Source: Ceratopteris richardii (Eukaryota > Streptophyta > Polypodiopsida > Polypodiales > Pteridaceae). Taken from it: a stretch of DNA of 64,000 bases. The stretch spans positions 187,131,355-187,195,354 of the forward strand of contig CM035413.1 of assembly GCA_020310875.1 (NCBI GenBank), read 5' to 3'. The position numbers and the translations under genes were made by a program. Below are positions 1 to 12,290 of the stretch, piece by piece. The first letter of the stretch is position 1. The number at the start of each line of letters is the position of its first letter. The notes below the pieces were generated by a model. The model saw only the letters and a program-made list of their open reading frames with translations, was not told the DNA's origin and ran no database searches.

Positions 1-770
1 TTGCTCCCTTCTTTAACTCTATACACACTTGCTTTTGCTTAATCTTGTTATTTTTCCATCCTCAAATAAGAAGTATTTGTTGTATTTTAAATGAGATTTT
101 AGGTATATCCTTATGTACGTTTGAAGCAATATCTTGGTGAATTTTTATAGCTTGATGGAAAATATTTACCAAATGAGTAATGGGAGGATCCAATCTCCTA
201 ACAAAGTTTTTCTTCTGAGCAACACATAGAATGTGGAGTGGAAGCATCCAATCTCCTAGCAAAGATGAAGGCACAAAAAGATGTGCAATACATAGAAAGT
301 ATCGTAGATACACAAATTTTACAAAGGGTGTTCCAATTACAAGTGTTGTTGACAAGGCCACTCTAGGTTTCTTGATCATAGGATAAATAAAAGAGTTTTT
401 TAATCATAAATGAAAGTTTCTTGAAACTATATATAGATTTCCTATTTATATCCAATGCACTGAACCAAGGAAGAAATAAATAATTAGAAGGTGTCTACTG
501 TGACTATATATGGCATGCCTCCCATTTGATAAGGATGATACACAGTGTGCAATAAACTATTGAAGTTGAGGAATAAAGTGATCCCTCTAAAAGGTGAATT
601 GACGACCTCAAAAAGTAATGAAAAAAAGTACAAGTTGGAGACGATAAAAAAAGGCATCTATTGTCACAGGGCGAGTTGCGAGTGTCCCTTGGTTTCGTGT
701 TAGAGTCGCATGCACGAGTTGGCGATGTCAAGACGCCGCATCTAGGCGGCTCCTTTTCCTTGTTTCCTCG
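1..770. other. AT-rich stretch without a recognised gene
   Basis: No reading frame here shows a known domain; the short open frames are on both strands and look random. No terminal repeats or tRNA-like folds are visible. The right part is probably flanking DNA of the LTR that follows. I see nothing further in it. Confidence 0.5.
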
Positions 771-1430
771 TGTTGAGAAAAGGGGAGCAACAAACCCTAA
801 CCGCCTCACATGGAAGTGAGAGGTTTCTCCAAGTTGGGGCAAAGAATGAGAGGAGAGGTTCACCCACGCTCATGGAGCAATGGCAACAATGGCCAACGTC
901 ACAAGGAGCAAAGGGGAACATCCTCCCAACCATGCACACACACATGCAAATCCATACACCAAGATCATCGCCTTGCACACAAGGAAACAGGAGAGTAGCA
1001 AATGACACCTTCTTCCATTACCAAAATGGAGGCCAAGGCCATGGCCAAGGGACCCCCCTCTCTTTACAAATGAAGCTCTTCTTTATATAGAGAAGAAGAG
1101 AGGCATATGTGAATAAAACATGTGGTCATAAGACCACATGTGCTAAATCAAAAAGAGAATCTCATGTGATATGGGAATTTCAAAAAGCTAACTACCTAGA
1201 GAGAGAGAGAGAGCGCGTGAGATTTCTACGTGGGCTTTCTTTATATTTGCTCAAAAAGGAGTTGTTCAAAAAGGAAAGGCTTCAATACCATAGACTTAGG
1301 GATTTATCAAAAAGTGGTTTTAGGAGAGTGTTCACATGGACCTCTCCTAATTTACAAAAAGATGGTATTTTCATGAGGGCTCAAGGATGCCATAGCATGA
1401 GGAAAAATATGGGCAACCTTTGTAGCAACA
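771..1430 (-). repeat. Probable retrotransposon LTR (minus orientation)
   Basis: The segment begins TGTTGAG and ends GCAACA on the plus strand, so it has the TG...CA ends of an LTR. Directly outside its right end lies CCCTCCTCCTCCTAG, on the minus strand a purine-rich tract as expected just before a 3' LTR. A minus-strand TATA box (TATATAAAG, 1081-1089) lies inside, as in LTR promoters. A short GA run occurs near 1199-1213. The left boundary is a best guess because no second LTR copy is in the window. The family is uncertain, possibly gypsy. Confidence 0.45.
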
Positions 1431-1444
1431 CCCTCCTCCTCCTA
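1431..1444 (-). other. Polypurine tract of the LTR element at 771-1430
   Basis: On the minus strand this reads as an uninterrupted run of G and A, including GGAGGAGGAGGG, immediately upstream of TGTTGC. This is the usual position of the plus-strand primer next to a 3' LTR. Confidence 0.45.
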
Positions 1445-4358
1445 GATTTTGTCGCCCTCGACAAAGCTGAGAAATGAGACGCATATATTGCTGGATTGGT
1501 CCAAGTTTGGATTCTTCAAGTCTTCAAATCTGCAGCACTTCCAGTCTGAATTTAGTAAGGCTGCAAATCATCTGAATCAACAAGCCTTCACTCCAACAAT
1601 GCTGAGCGACACAATCCCCTTGGGGGCAGTCAGCCCAGCCTCCATCTAATGTGCCTTCTGTCAAAGCTCCAATACCTGAAATTTAAACATACACAACAAG
1701 TAGACTGAATTTGAAAAGAAGCAGCCACAAAATGTAAGTCCATGTTTAGTTTCCACTTCAGGGGACATCTTTCACTTAGGACTTGTTCTTCTAATGAGAA
1801 GAGCTCCTAAAAAATCTTCTCATCTAAGTGCTCCAAAAAAAGATGCCATAATCTGTTATTTCCAAGTGAGTGTGACATATTGCATTGTATAGTACGAGAT
1901 GAATATGTAGTTGCAAGTTTAACTTATGTGCCTGCCATCATTCATACTATGCTCCTAGTCAACAAGCTTGCAATTTAACATGACATTATGTGCCTCAAAA
2001 ATGAATAGATAATTGCGTAACATTATGAGTCCTAACATGTTGCAAGCATTCGTGAGATTCAAACAACTTATCCAACACTATTCCTGCAAAGCACAGTAGC
2101 AAATCATCTAAGTGTTTTTGCCTGTATTGCTAAATATTCCTTTGAGCAATGTGGAACTAGGGAGTTACTCCCCTAGCAAAAAAAAAAAAAAAAAAAAAAC
2201 AAAAACAATTGCTCAAACCCTTATGATTTTCACACTAATTAAGTGCAGAACAAGTCTGAAAAAATGTCAACCCCTATGTGCCTGTTCACCTGCAACCATC
2301 TTTTAGAGAATACATGCTCACAACATAAAAGAACGTTTTGTAGCACAAGCATTATGCATCCAATGTTCCATATATTTAACTCATTGTCATGAAGTACACT
2401 GAGATGACCACTCCAATTAGATCAAAGCAAGTGTGAAAAAGAGGTCAATCATGTACCCAACTATTCCAGAAATATCTACTTGAGGTACCAATAATAGTAT
2501 TGCAAATTTTTATAAGCAGAAACATTTACACAAGTATATATCATGACTGTCACACATAGGATGTGGAACCCTCATAACGTGATCTTCAAAGTAGAAATGT
2601 GGGACAAATCAGGAGTCAATAGATGATTGGGTAAACAAAGAAAACAAATCATTAGATTCACCCCAATTCCTCAGATGTGAGGGAAGTGGACTACTGTATG
2701 CTCTGAAAACATCTTGCAAACATGCGATATGACTGCATTTCAAAGAATACTACCTCAACAAGAAGCAATTGTACCAAGGATTTCAAACAGAGTATATGTC
2801 CATACTGGTGGTGATGACAAAAATAAAACATAAAAAATTCTCATATGATGCCATCATCTGCCTATACATAGCGGAGCATTTGAACACACAAGACAATTAT
2901 TAACTTCTATTTGTAGTAGCTCCCTTCGATGGGAGCAGCAGAAAAAATCCCAAAGAGTCAACCATCCATCAGAAATTTGAACCTTAAGGTCACTCCTGCA
3001 ATTAGTTACTAGCAAGCATGGAGATTTGCCTCTGCTAGAGCAAGCACTTGCTGCAAACTTTAAATGTATCATTTATGCATCAGAAACCACCACAAGATTT
3101 TTCGGAAAAACTATTTATAGGTTATTCAAAAAGATAAACCAATAAGTAGCCCTGAAGAGCTAGAGTCACCATCATCCATCATCGAGCCCTTTGGGACCAC
3201 CATTCATCATGACCACCGATTTTTGAGATGTTATGAATAGACCTGTAATTCCTTCAGAAACAGCAAATCATCTTTCACCAATAACTTCAAGTGCATTTAA
3301 TCAGCAAACCAGGAGTACTCAAAGTTTTGGCTAAGTCAGTTGATGGAACCAAAATAGTCATATATTTTGATTATCATTCCTGCAAAAACACATTCATTAT
3401 GGGAGCAACTTCTGTGTGCCTTTACATAGATTCTCTTTCTGTGTTCCGCTAGGTAAGTCAATATTATGTTATGGCAGTTCAATGACCGTGTAACCACATA
3501 AGAGTAGCTCACAAGACCTTCAAGATGCACCTACAAAGGAATATTTCAACAACAACCTGCATTAGTAGTGCACCTACTGTAGTGCTCAAGTGCAACAAAC
3601 TTCCCTTGAGTAGATTAGATCCTAAAGTTGCAATCAAAACACATGTGCAAACTGCACTCTATGACCAGGTTAAGGGAACTATAATCAAAGTAGGATGATC
3701 CAATGTGGTAGCTTTAGCATCAAGTCCTGCAGAAAATCTGAACACCAAGCCACCTAGCAAGGTTGCATACTTTCATGCTTTTAACCTTCCACCCACAACT
3801 GATGGTGAAAGCTTAAGGAAGTTGTGATTAAAGCATCTATGGATACATATAGAGAACATTTATCCTTATACAAATAAGGAGGCATGTTAGACAAACTGTT
3901 ATCTGAACACAATTCCTACCCGAAACCAACAATAGTCACCTGCAATGATTGTTCATAACCCACACTCCAGAAATTGTCATGAGTATTAATTCAACTTTTT
4001 ATCCTAGCTTTTATAGACCTCTGCCCTAGTCATAGATGGAAACTATGGAGTTTCTTGTTCTTACTAATTGTAGCCAATACAATCCCTTGGCATACTCAAC
4101 TCTTAGCAACCCCACTTCTAGATCCTTGGGATTTTACATCTGTTCCTTCACCAGTCTTGTGAGGGATCAGTACTGGACACAAACCCACGCATACTTCTAC
4201 AATATTCCAGATAGCAAACCTCAACATGATGAAACTCCGTCATTTGTGGTCCCTCAGTTCTTCAATTATAAACACCAAGAGTGATGAACACCTTTACCCA
4301 AGAGTTCCATCCTAAAGTGTCCCCCTCTTCCAACTCCTCGACCAATGATGTAGCAAGG
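1445..4358. other. Non-repetitive AT-rich region; possible intron-rich host sequence
   Basis: No transposon domain is seen. On the minus strand several places read as a pyrimidine stretch followed by TGCAG and then a short open stretch, for example near 2090, 3000, 3370, 3550, 3730 and 3940. One open minus-strand stretch runs from an acceptor-like TTTCAG at about 1676 down to a stop at 1524 (about 50 codons, with a Cys/Trp-rich part GGWADCPQGDC). These could be exons of a host gene or chance. I do not recognise a product and make no gene call. A run of 22 adenines lies at about 2178-2199. Confidence 0.3.
2178..2199 (+). repeat. Poly(A) tract
   Basis: A run of 22 adenines follows CCCTAGC. It could be a simple mononucleotide repeat or the tail of a small retroposed sequence, but no SINE or LINE body is recognisable upstream. 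Confidence 0.8.
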
Positions 4359-5251
4359 TGTTGACCTAAGTATCGACTTAAGGACTTGCGGAGAAAGAGA
4401 CTATACCTCAATCCCCTCACAAGTGCATATAGTGGGGATACACACCTTTAATTATCAATCCAAAGAGTATACAAACCTAGCCGAGTGTATGAGGACATGC
4501 AATCATGTAATGATCAATGCAAATGAACTACTCAAAGAATGTAAATGAGGCAAAGACTTATCCAAACAAGCTCCAACTGTTGGTCAAGGCGAAACGATAC
4601 TTGGTGCAGCAGCCGTCAGTATTTTGGACTTTTCTCCCAGCTCCGAACTCCAAATATAGCGAATAGCATATGCGTTTCGAAGCTCTCGAGAAGACGCATC
4701 CAATGGCAGTGGCCTCACTCAATTCCAACGCTCCTATTTCAAGTTATGAGAGAAATACTGAGTCGCGGGAATACTTTCCTACACTTCAGCACTTCCTACA
4801 CTTCGCACACACCTTTCCTACAGCAAAGAAACACTTTCATGAACAGACAACACTCACAAGCACCCTTTCCAAGCAATACACATGCATACAAGCTCACGAA
4901 GAAGAAGATAAGGAGGGAAGAAGACACAAATTCGAATTTCTGTGCTCCCTATTCTCACAATGGCAAAAAGTTCTTTACAAAGAGTCACATTTGACTTATA
5001 TACTAGTGCCCTAAAAATGGTCCTTTCACACAAGAGACCGGCACTTTATTCACTAAAAGACCAAATTTCTACTATTTTACATGGGTAAGACACTAATCTT
5101 CTGTGGGGATGCATCTAGAGGACTCCTCTAGTGCATTTACAACGGGAAATATATACAAAAGTGGTTATGATACAAAAGTTTTGTGTCCAAATCGGAAAAA
5201 TTTTGGGGCCCGTCTTTTTCTCTGCTTTGTGCGCTCTTTAGCTCTGCAACA
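4359..5251 (-). repeat. Probable 3' LTR of gypsy fragment A
   Basis: The segment has TGTTG...CAACA ends (plus strand TGTTGAC at 4359, GCAACA ending at 5251). It carries a minus-strand TATA box (TATATAAG, 4995-5002), and a purine tract adjoins its inner edge on the minus strand (5252-5263, GAAGAGGGGGAGAG). No partner LTR is in the window, so the boundaries are inferred. Confidence 0.45.
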
Positions 5252-5589
5252 CTCTCCCCCTCTTCGTCTCTGTCGTCCCTTGACAGGCTTTGCTTCTTGT
5301 CATCAGTTTGTTGTCCGCCCGCATCCAGTGGTCAGTATTGCCTGATTCTTGATCTTGCATTACGTTTTAGAGGCGCTCTGATTTGTCCTGGTTGCACACA
5401 TTGGACCTGGTTGCATTACTCCAAGCCGATTGATTCGGTTTGCCACGCACGCCATTAGTGCACATATGCGGATGTAGCTCGTAAGCCTTGATCTGAATCC
5501 TCTGTAACTCAAGAGGTTGAAGCACCCACATATGTGATACTTGTTGGCCCTGATTCCTCCTTCCAGCTGCGTGGTTTTCCTTGGTGTGT

Positions 5590-5659
5590 GCGCCCCTGCG
5601 GGGCTCTGTGCAGAGATGGGTGTTGCGCCCCTGTGGGGCTTCCTGCAGAGATGTATCTT
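5590..5659. repeat. Two-copy 35-bp tandem repeat
   Basis: GCGCCCCTG begins at 5590 and again at 5625. In each copy it is followed by a GGGGCT block and by GCAGAGATG. It lies in the spacer between the extra ORF of fragment A and its probable LTR. Confidence 0.75.
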
Positions 5660-5672
5660 CAAATCTCGCTTT

Positions 5673-8600
5673 TTAGTGAAGCTGCTTCTTGCGTTGTCTT
5701 CTTCTTTTCTTCTTTTTACTCGATTCTCCCTCAACACTGCCCCCCTCCTGGACTCTGTCATCCCCGACAGGCTTTGATAAGCGACGGGCATATGTTTGAT
5801 AAACTCTTTGCTCTGTATCATTCAGCTGATTGGCTTCACGTATCATGAGTTGGTTCCATTGTTCGGCCTTCACACCGTCATTGGGTGGCTGTCTGTTATC
5901 TGCGAAGAAGCTTAATTCATATGCTACAAGTCTGGCATTCAGGTTGGATGACATCTTCAAAAAGATCTCTGAATCTATTTCAAAGAATCCTGTAAAAAAC
6001 GCTTCTTCAAATGTCTGCATATATGAACTTGGCAAGAACATAAGCCTAGAATAATAAGCCATTATTGTTGGTCTGCTTGGCATCACTGATAGATCAAAAA
6101 TAAGTACATCTGTGCCCTGATTAATTCCAATAAAATTCAAAAAGGTGTATGCCGCATGGTGAAGACTTTCAATACAGTAAGTAGCATACTAAGTATTTTA
6201 TTTGTCATTTTTACAGCTAAATCTGGTACTGTCGCATAATTTTGGAGCCAAAATTCTATGGTCTTGACCATATAATCTTCCGTTGGCAAATAATTATGTG
6301 GCGGGCTTGGAAGTAGCGGATAATCCAGCCACCGATTATTTATTGTACCATTCCTTTGCATGTCCAAAAATGTTCTAGCTTCTCTTCTGCGAGGTACGGG
6401 ACAAAATGCAGGGTTTACCTGCAGGGAATATGGAGCAGCTTGCCAGTGTATTCTTAGTGTCGGATGTTTTTCCAAAAACTTTCTTCTCCAAACTGGCTGT
6501 GCGGCTTCAAATTCTGCTTGAGTAAAATTGAATGTGTCATTCTCGAAATTGAGCTGCTCATCAGGGCTCGTTTTTGTGATCTTCTTTATATATTGACGTG
6601 TTTTCTCTCTCAGTAATCCGTATGGAATATTGAAGGGCTTCATAAGCATCTCTAAGTCTTTTCCTTTGATCTTTGCTTCCTTCATGACTTTAATAACTTC
6701 ATTTTCAAAATTTTCCGTCAATCGGGACACCACTAGTGCCCGTTCCTTCTGACTTATTTCTGCAGTATATGGCATAGGATGATCATCATGTAGATCCGCC
6801 ACCTGCTCACGTATTGGAGAATGATAGATCGGGTGGGATAGAGGGCTTACCTCTACCTCGTCAGTAGGATTTCCCTTTTCTGGCACTACTGATGTCCCGA
6901 TCGGTTCTTTGTATTGCTTCTGATTCTTTAGCTGTTCGATGCACTCATCTTTTTCTTTTATCTTTTGCATGGCTTCTCCAAGTGCTTCTTTGGTTGCCAA
7001 TAGTTCCTTACCTATGTCAGCTACGTGATCCATATTTTCACTGTAGCTTTGGACCAGTTTTGCCTGTGCTGTATTTAACTGCTTTTTGAGCTCACCTATT
7101 TCTTGAGTGTGCTTCCGTTCTGATTCTTCTCGTACTTCTTTCGCTTGTCACAGCAACTCGGCATACTGTGCTATCTGCTCTCTTAATTCTTGTTCTTTAG
7201 TGTCTGAGGATCTCTGTTGTATGAGTGGTTGATCATATAATAAAGATTTCATTAATTCTTTATTTCTATTGCGTAGGCTATCACTCTCTTCCATATATAG
7301 CTTGAGTTGTTGTTCTAATAATGTGCTCCACATTTTCATTTTCTCTTTCTCAGCCTCGCTTGCTTCGTGTGATCTTTGCAACTCCGTTAGTTGTGTATGC
7401 AGCTGTTGATTTTGAGCAATGGATGCTGCATGTTGTGTCTGTATTGCCAGCACTTCAGTATTTTTATTTGCTAATTCCTTTTGTGCTGCAATCAACTGTG
7501 CCGATAGCTGTTCACTCATGAGTTGAAACTGATTCTTTTCTCTTCTTGCTTGATCATACTCGGCATCTATATCCATCATCTGTTGTTGAGTGTCCATGGC
7601 TGTTTGAATCATCTGTTTTACTACAGGTTTCAACTGCGTAACATCTACATTAAGCCATGTTTTTGGTATTGTCGGCTCTTCGCCGGTATTGACGTCCTTG
7701 CCCTGAGCAATGTGTAATGTGGTGTCATGGGGCTGCCTAATCTGAAGCTGGATCCTTGGCTCAGCCCTCACGTCTTCTTTATTTCCTTGAGGTGTGTCAT
7801 CAGGCACCTCGATTATAACTTGTTGTTGGGTTTGGAGCTCCTTTGCTTCCTTACTCACTGGAGTTTGATCTTCCTCTTTAATAGGTTGTTTTACATGCGT
7901 AATACCAGTTGTCGTATCTTCTTTGATGCTTATTTTTGTGGTGTCATTCAATTGAATGACGTGCTCCGGTTCCATAGATTCTTCGACTTTCTTTTCCTTG
8001 TCTTCCTGATTTTGTGGCGTCACTTCCACTTGATCTATCTCGTTCCATTCACCTTCGTGTGATTCTGTCCGAATGTCAGTATCCAATGTATCTTTTTCGG
8101 GACTGGAATCAGTATTTGTGCTGGAATCATCAATGCCTAGCTCCTTGTATCTTCCTGCTTGTTTCGGTGTTTGCTCTGGATTCCGTTGTGTCTGCTCTTG
8201 ACTAACTTGTCTATAATAATGTCCTTGAACGTTCAAATTGACCTGCCCTTGCATATACTGATGTGTTTGTTCAAGAGCAGCGGACAAATCTCTCTTAGTA
8301 ATCGGCATTTGAGCCGTCGTGATCTTCGGTAAGAGGTGCGTTCTCTTTGATTGCGGTGTTGCTTGAGCTTCCTCTTCTCGTAGGCGCTTCGTACCCCTCA
8401 TTGGTTTCTGTGTGCTGGTTCCAGCCTCTTCAACCATAGCTACTGCTTTCTTCTTCTTCGGGACCGTCGCTGACTTTACATATCTTGCTAGTCCTTCCGA
8501 AGTTGGCATCTCTCTCAAGCAGTTCTTCATTTCTAAAGCTTCATAAATCAACAATGTGAGAGCTGAACTGCCATTTAAAAACTTCTTTTGCCCCCACTTC

Positions 8601-9232
8601 TTTTGTGCTTCAAACAATCTTTCTTGGACATACCCTGTTAGGTTGATTTTGTTTCCAATTTGCCTCATGGCATGCGATAATAGTTGGACTACAATTTTCT
8701 GTGGAGCTGTATACCTGTGCATGCTGGGAAAACAAAAATGTTGATGTACCAGTCGTACAGCATCCTCTATGTCAATTCTATTAATTTCCAGGAATGACCT
8801 CTTCTTGGGATCATGGCATTCTTCTTTCACACTAGTAGTGCCTGCTTGATTCCATCCAAAAGATTTATTAATCAATTCATGTGTGAATTGGATGGTCTTC
8901 CATGTCCCGACTTTGTCCAATACTCGTGCTTCTGGGGCTGAGATCTTTGTCGCAGCAGGCTGCATGGTGTTCATTACCTGTGCACACCTCTGAAAGTCTG
9001 GTACATATATAGGCAGCTTAAGAAATGCCTCTATGCCCGCTTGTGTCCATACATCCTCAATATGGGGTAGTCCTTGTATTATTGTCTTGAAATCCTGGGA
9101 CATGATCGGAAAGTAATGATCTGTGTCCATTATTTTGATTGTAGCCATGAAGATTAGTTCTGCCACTGGTTGATCATCTCTAAACCAGTGACCTCGTGCT
9201 TTTGTTACTGATTCCAATGGAAGAAGTTGCAC
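5673..9232 (-). pseudogene. Extra ORF region of gypsy fragment A (helical domain, linker, coiled coil)
   Basis: The longest open part (about 690 codons, 7148-9232) starts with a helical globular region of roughly 230 residues. A polar linker rich in Thr, Gln, Glu and Pro follows, then a long coiled coil rich in Gln, Glu, Lys and Leu. The remaining part (5673-7033) holds more coiled coil and a second conserved region with RWLDYPLLPSPP. Both parts have counterparts in element B (for example EWLNYPYIAPPQGPP near 18.5 kb). It has no protease, RT, integrase or zinc-knuckle motif. The function is unknown. Additional ORFs of this kind are known in some plant gypsy lineages; calling it Gag-like or accessory is inference. 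Broken. Confidence 0.6.
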
Positions 9233-9241
9233 TTCGACACT

Positions 9242-9638
9242 CGTCTATCCCGACAAATACCTGTCTATCGCGATAGAGAGAGTCTCGTGGCAAATTGCAT
9301 CTATTGCAACAAACAGTCCTGTGACAAATTGCATCTATTGTGACAGATAGAGTCCGATGACAAATTGCATCTATCACAATAGATAGGCCCACGATAGATG
9401 ATAGACACCGTCTATCGTGACAGACACCATATATCGCGACAGACAGGCCACGACAGACGATAGACATCGTCTATCATGATAGACAGGTTCACGATGGATG
9501 ATAGACCACGTCTATTGCAATAGACAACCGTCTATCATGACAAACCGGACCTCACGATAGACCCCATCTATCATGATAGAAACTGTCTATCGCGAAAGAT
9601 AACTCCTGTGACAGACATCATCTATCATGATAGATAGG
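9242..9638. repeat. Degenerate array of short palindromes (TCTATCNNGATAGA)
   Basis: About a dozen variants of a 14-bp palindrome recur in roughly 400 bp: TCTATCGCGATAGA, TCTATCATGATAGA, TCTATTGCAATAGA and close relatives. They are separated by short spacers often reading GACAGAC or CACGA. The centre alternates between CG, AT and GC while the TCTAT and ATAGA arms are kept. The array lies exactly between the start of fragment A's extra ORF and the start of element B. Short open frames across it are by-products of the repetition. Confidence 0.85.
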
Positions 9639-9809
9639 CATTTTTGGAAAAAAAAATAAATTGGTAATTTTTTGAAAATTTGGGCTAAATTTTGGGCATA
9701 TTTGCACACTCAATTACCCATACAATTACAAATTCCTTTGAAAAATGCACAAGAATCTTGAAAGGTCCTATTTGCCTATTTTAACCCCTTGAACCCTAAA
9801 CTGTCATAA
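9639..9809. other. Short AT-rich spacer before element B
   Basis: AT-rich sequence with no recognised signal. It may hold the decayed upstream part of element B, but no LTR or primer-binding site is visible. Confidence 0.4.
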
Positions 9810-10200
9810 ATGTTTTATATGAAATCCATTTTTTTAGCACAAGAGCTCATTAGAAAGCTCGAAGGAGTTGCAATTGCGACCACCTCCCTATGGAAGCATT
9901 GGGGAAAGCCAGCACTTAGGCTTACAAGAATGAAGTTACAAATGGTTGATGGTCACATCAAAAGAACTTTAGGGCTACTAGAAGGGATAACTCTAACTAC
10001 TTGTGGTGTCGAGTTTGAGCATACCTTTTCCATATGTGATTTCAGCAAGAATCAGCCTATGAGATGATTCTAGGAAGACCATTCCTAAGACAATTGCAAG
10101 TAGTACATGATTGGGGAACCAATTCTTTGTATTTGCAACACTTAGGTGTCACAAAAAAATTCAATCTCAAGGATTACTCTCATAGAGACGTGGCCCCTAT
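9810..10200 (+). pseudogene. Gypsy B: retropepsin-like protease, C-terminal part
   Basis: The segment matches the C-terminal half of gypsy aspartic proteases: a GLLEGI stretch, then MILGRPFLRQ and VVHDWGTNSLYL just before the linker to RT. The catalytic D-S/T-G part expected upstream is not visible at this position. Part of a fossil element. Confidence 0.65.
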
Positions 10201-10959
10201 TCATTGGAATCCCATCCATAGAACCATAGATGATATAGAGTCAGTGCACTCCATAGGATCCGGATCCTCATGGATGCATGAAGACACTCACTTGTGGATG
10301 TCCAAGGTGGCAGAAGAAGAAGAGAAAAGAGAGAAAGCTAGAGCGATAGGTGCGAAGGAAACTCATAGATCAATATGAGACCCAGCCTATGCACCTGTAG
10401 TATTTCCAGAGGAAGAGTTTGAACCTCATGGTTGGGCAAAAATTCTAGCAACAAGGATGTAGCCATCAATGAAGAACAATGGACACCCCACTGTGATGAG
10501 GATGGCTATGACATTTCAGTCTTCATAATAGAGCCAATCATGTGTGATTTGGTTATTGAAGAATACGAACCTAGCACTGATGCATTCGAAGATGCAAGCG
10601 ACTCCGATCTAGAGTCGATTATTATGGACCACCTTTTGCATCAGATGAGGAATATTTCTACAAAGTAGAAGCTCATCCTCAGAGACATGAAATTACGAAT
10701 GAGGTGAGATTAACCACCTAGATAACCACCAAGAGTGAAGACAAGAAAAGGAGAAAAAGAGAATCTGCACCTGTAGAGGAAGAATCGTTGGTTGAGGTTC
10801 CTGAAAATTTCAAGAAATATGGAGTAGAAGATATGAGAGTCATGATAAGGATGCCTAAACATGAAGCACAAGTAGGAGGGGCATATGATAACAAAGAGAA
10901 AACTAAGAGAATCATTGTGGCCATAGATGAAGATGAAGAATGATGCATGTATATAGGAC

Positions 10960-11900
10960 ATCACCTAAGTGAAGGTGAGGAGCAAGAGTTGATAGCCTTG
11001 CTAAGAGAATATAGAGATGTATTTACATGGAGTTACGAGGAGTTGAAAGGAGTATACCCTGACATATGCTCACATACAATTCCCATGACCTTAGATGCCA
11101 AACCCTCTAAGTAGAAGCCATACACCTATAATGACAACTATGCTCCCAAGATCAAAGAAGATATAGATTGCTTAGTTGAAGTTGGATATATCTATGAAAT
11201 TTTGCACATTGAATGGGTGTCCCCCATTGTAGTGGTGCCCAAGAAGAATGGCAAGTTACGTGTATGCATAAACTTGAAGAAGGTTAACGTAGCCACCATT
11301 TGAGATAGCTATCCACTTCCTATCACTGAGCATCTATTAGAAAGGGTAGCAGGCAAAGAAGTGTACAACTTCCTACATGGGTTCTCTGGTTACAATCAAT
11401 CAGCCATTGCACTAGAAGATTAGCATAAGATAGTTTTTTCCATAGAGTCGGGCATATTTTCTTTTTGGCTAATGCCATTTGGTCTAACCAATTCACCACC
11501 TACCTTTCAGAGGTTAATGTATCATGTGTTCAAAGAGTTCTTAAGGAAGAACTTGGAAGTCTATGTGGATGACCTCTCTGCTCATTCCAATATTAGGCAG
11601 ACCCATATCCCCCAGTTGAGGCAAGGAAAAATTCTAGGACACATAGTGTCAAAGAATGGCATATCCAAGGATGAGGAGAAAGTTAGAGCTATTGCAGAGC
11701 TACCTTGGCCTAAGAATGTCAAGGAGGTACAAGCTTTCATGGGGCATTGTGGCTATTATCGCCGATTCATTCATATGTATGCAATCATTGTGAAGCCTCT
11801 GTACTCCCTCTTGACTAACTTTGAGTGGACTGAAGAATGTGAGTACTCCTTCAACGAGCTCAAGGGAAAGATTATGTTCAGCACCAATCCTGTCTACCCT
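10960..11900 (+). pseudogene. Gypsy B: reverse transcriptase
   Basis: The core RT blocks can be read in order: WVSPIVVVPKKNGKLRVCI, NFLHGFSGYNQ, LMPFGLTNSPPTFQ and the catalytic box VYVDDLS. The continuation GHIVSKNG and FMGHCGYYRRFI is typical of gypsy RT. Fossil, broken. Confidence 0.85.
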
Positions 11901-12290
11901 AGATTGGAGCAAGCCATTCCATGTCCATGTGGAGGCATCCGATTATGCTATTGGGTGTGTACTTGCACAGCCAATTGTGGAAGGCAATATGGATCTTCTA
12001 ATCGCTTATGCTAGTAGATAGTTGAATGTAGCTAAACTAAATTATACCACTACTGAACGAGAAGGATTAGGCATGGTATATGCGGTTAAGAAGTTTAGAC
12101 ACTATCCGCTTGAAAATAAGTTTAAATTTTTTATAGACCATCAAGCCTTACTCTATCTAGTGAACAAACCTTGCAATACAGACCGATTAGTAAGATGGTT
12201 CCTCTTACTAATGGAATATGACTTTGAAGTTGTGTTTAGGAAAGATAGAAATCACCTTAGGACGGATCACCTTTCTTGATTGAGTTTCAA
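11900..12290 (+). pseudogene. Gypsy B: RNase H
   Basis: HVEASDYAIGCVLAQ, NYTTTEREGLGMVYAVKKF and FIDHQALLYLVNKP are the usual gypsy RNase H blocks, ending with DHLS. Fossil, broken. Confidence 0.8.

Larger units (their letters stand above)
4359..9235 (-). mobile_element. Gypsy fragment A: probable 3' LTR plus extra ORF region
   Basis: This is a minus-strand relic of a Ty3/gypsy element of the same family as element B. Visible parts, in element order, are the extra ORF region (9232 down to 5673), a spacer, a purine tract near 5252-5263 and a probable LTR (4359-5251). No gag or pol belonging to it lies in the window. Its upstream edge meets the palindrome array at 9242. The extra ORF is spread over more than one frame, so it is broken, with about two or three breaks. 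Kinship with B rests on the shared extra ORF. Age cannot be judged because only one LTR is visible. Confidence 0.6.

Noticed and set aside
7321-8744. Plus-strand open frames of 60-110 codons
   Set aside because: They are antisense to the extra ORF region of gypsy fragment A, with hydrophobic low-complexity content and no homology pattern.
9180-9467. Minus-strand open frame of 95 codons upstream of the extra ORF of A
   Set aside because: It lies in the palindrome array and its repeated ICHRT/IDAIC words mirror the DNA repeat; not a gene.
9242-9638. CRISPR array
   Set aside because: Units are short, degenerate palindromes without uniform spacers, in a plant nuclear setting with no cas-like genes.
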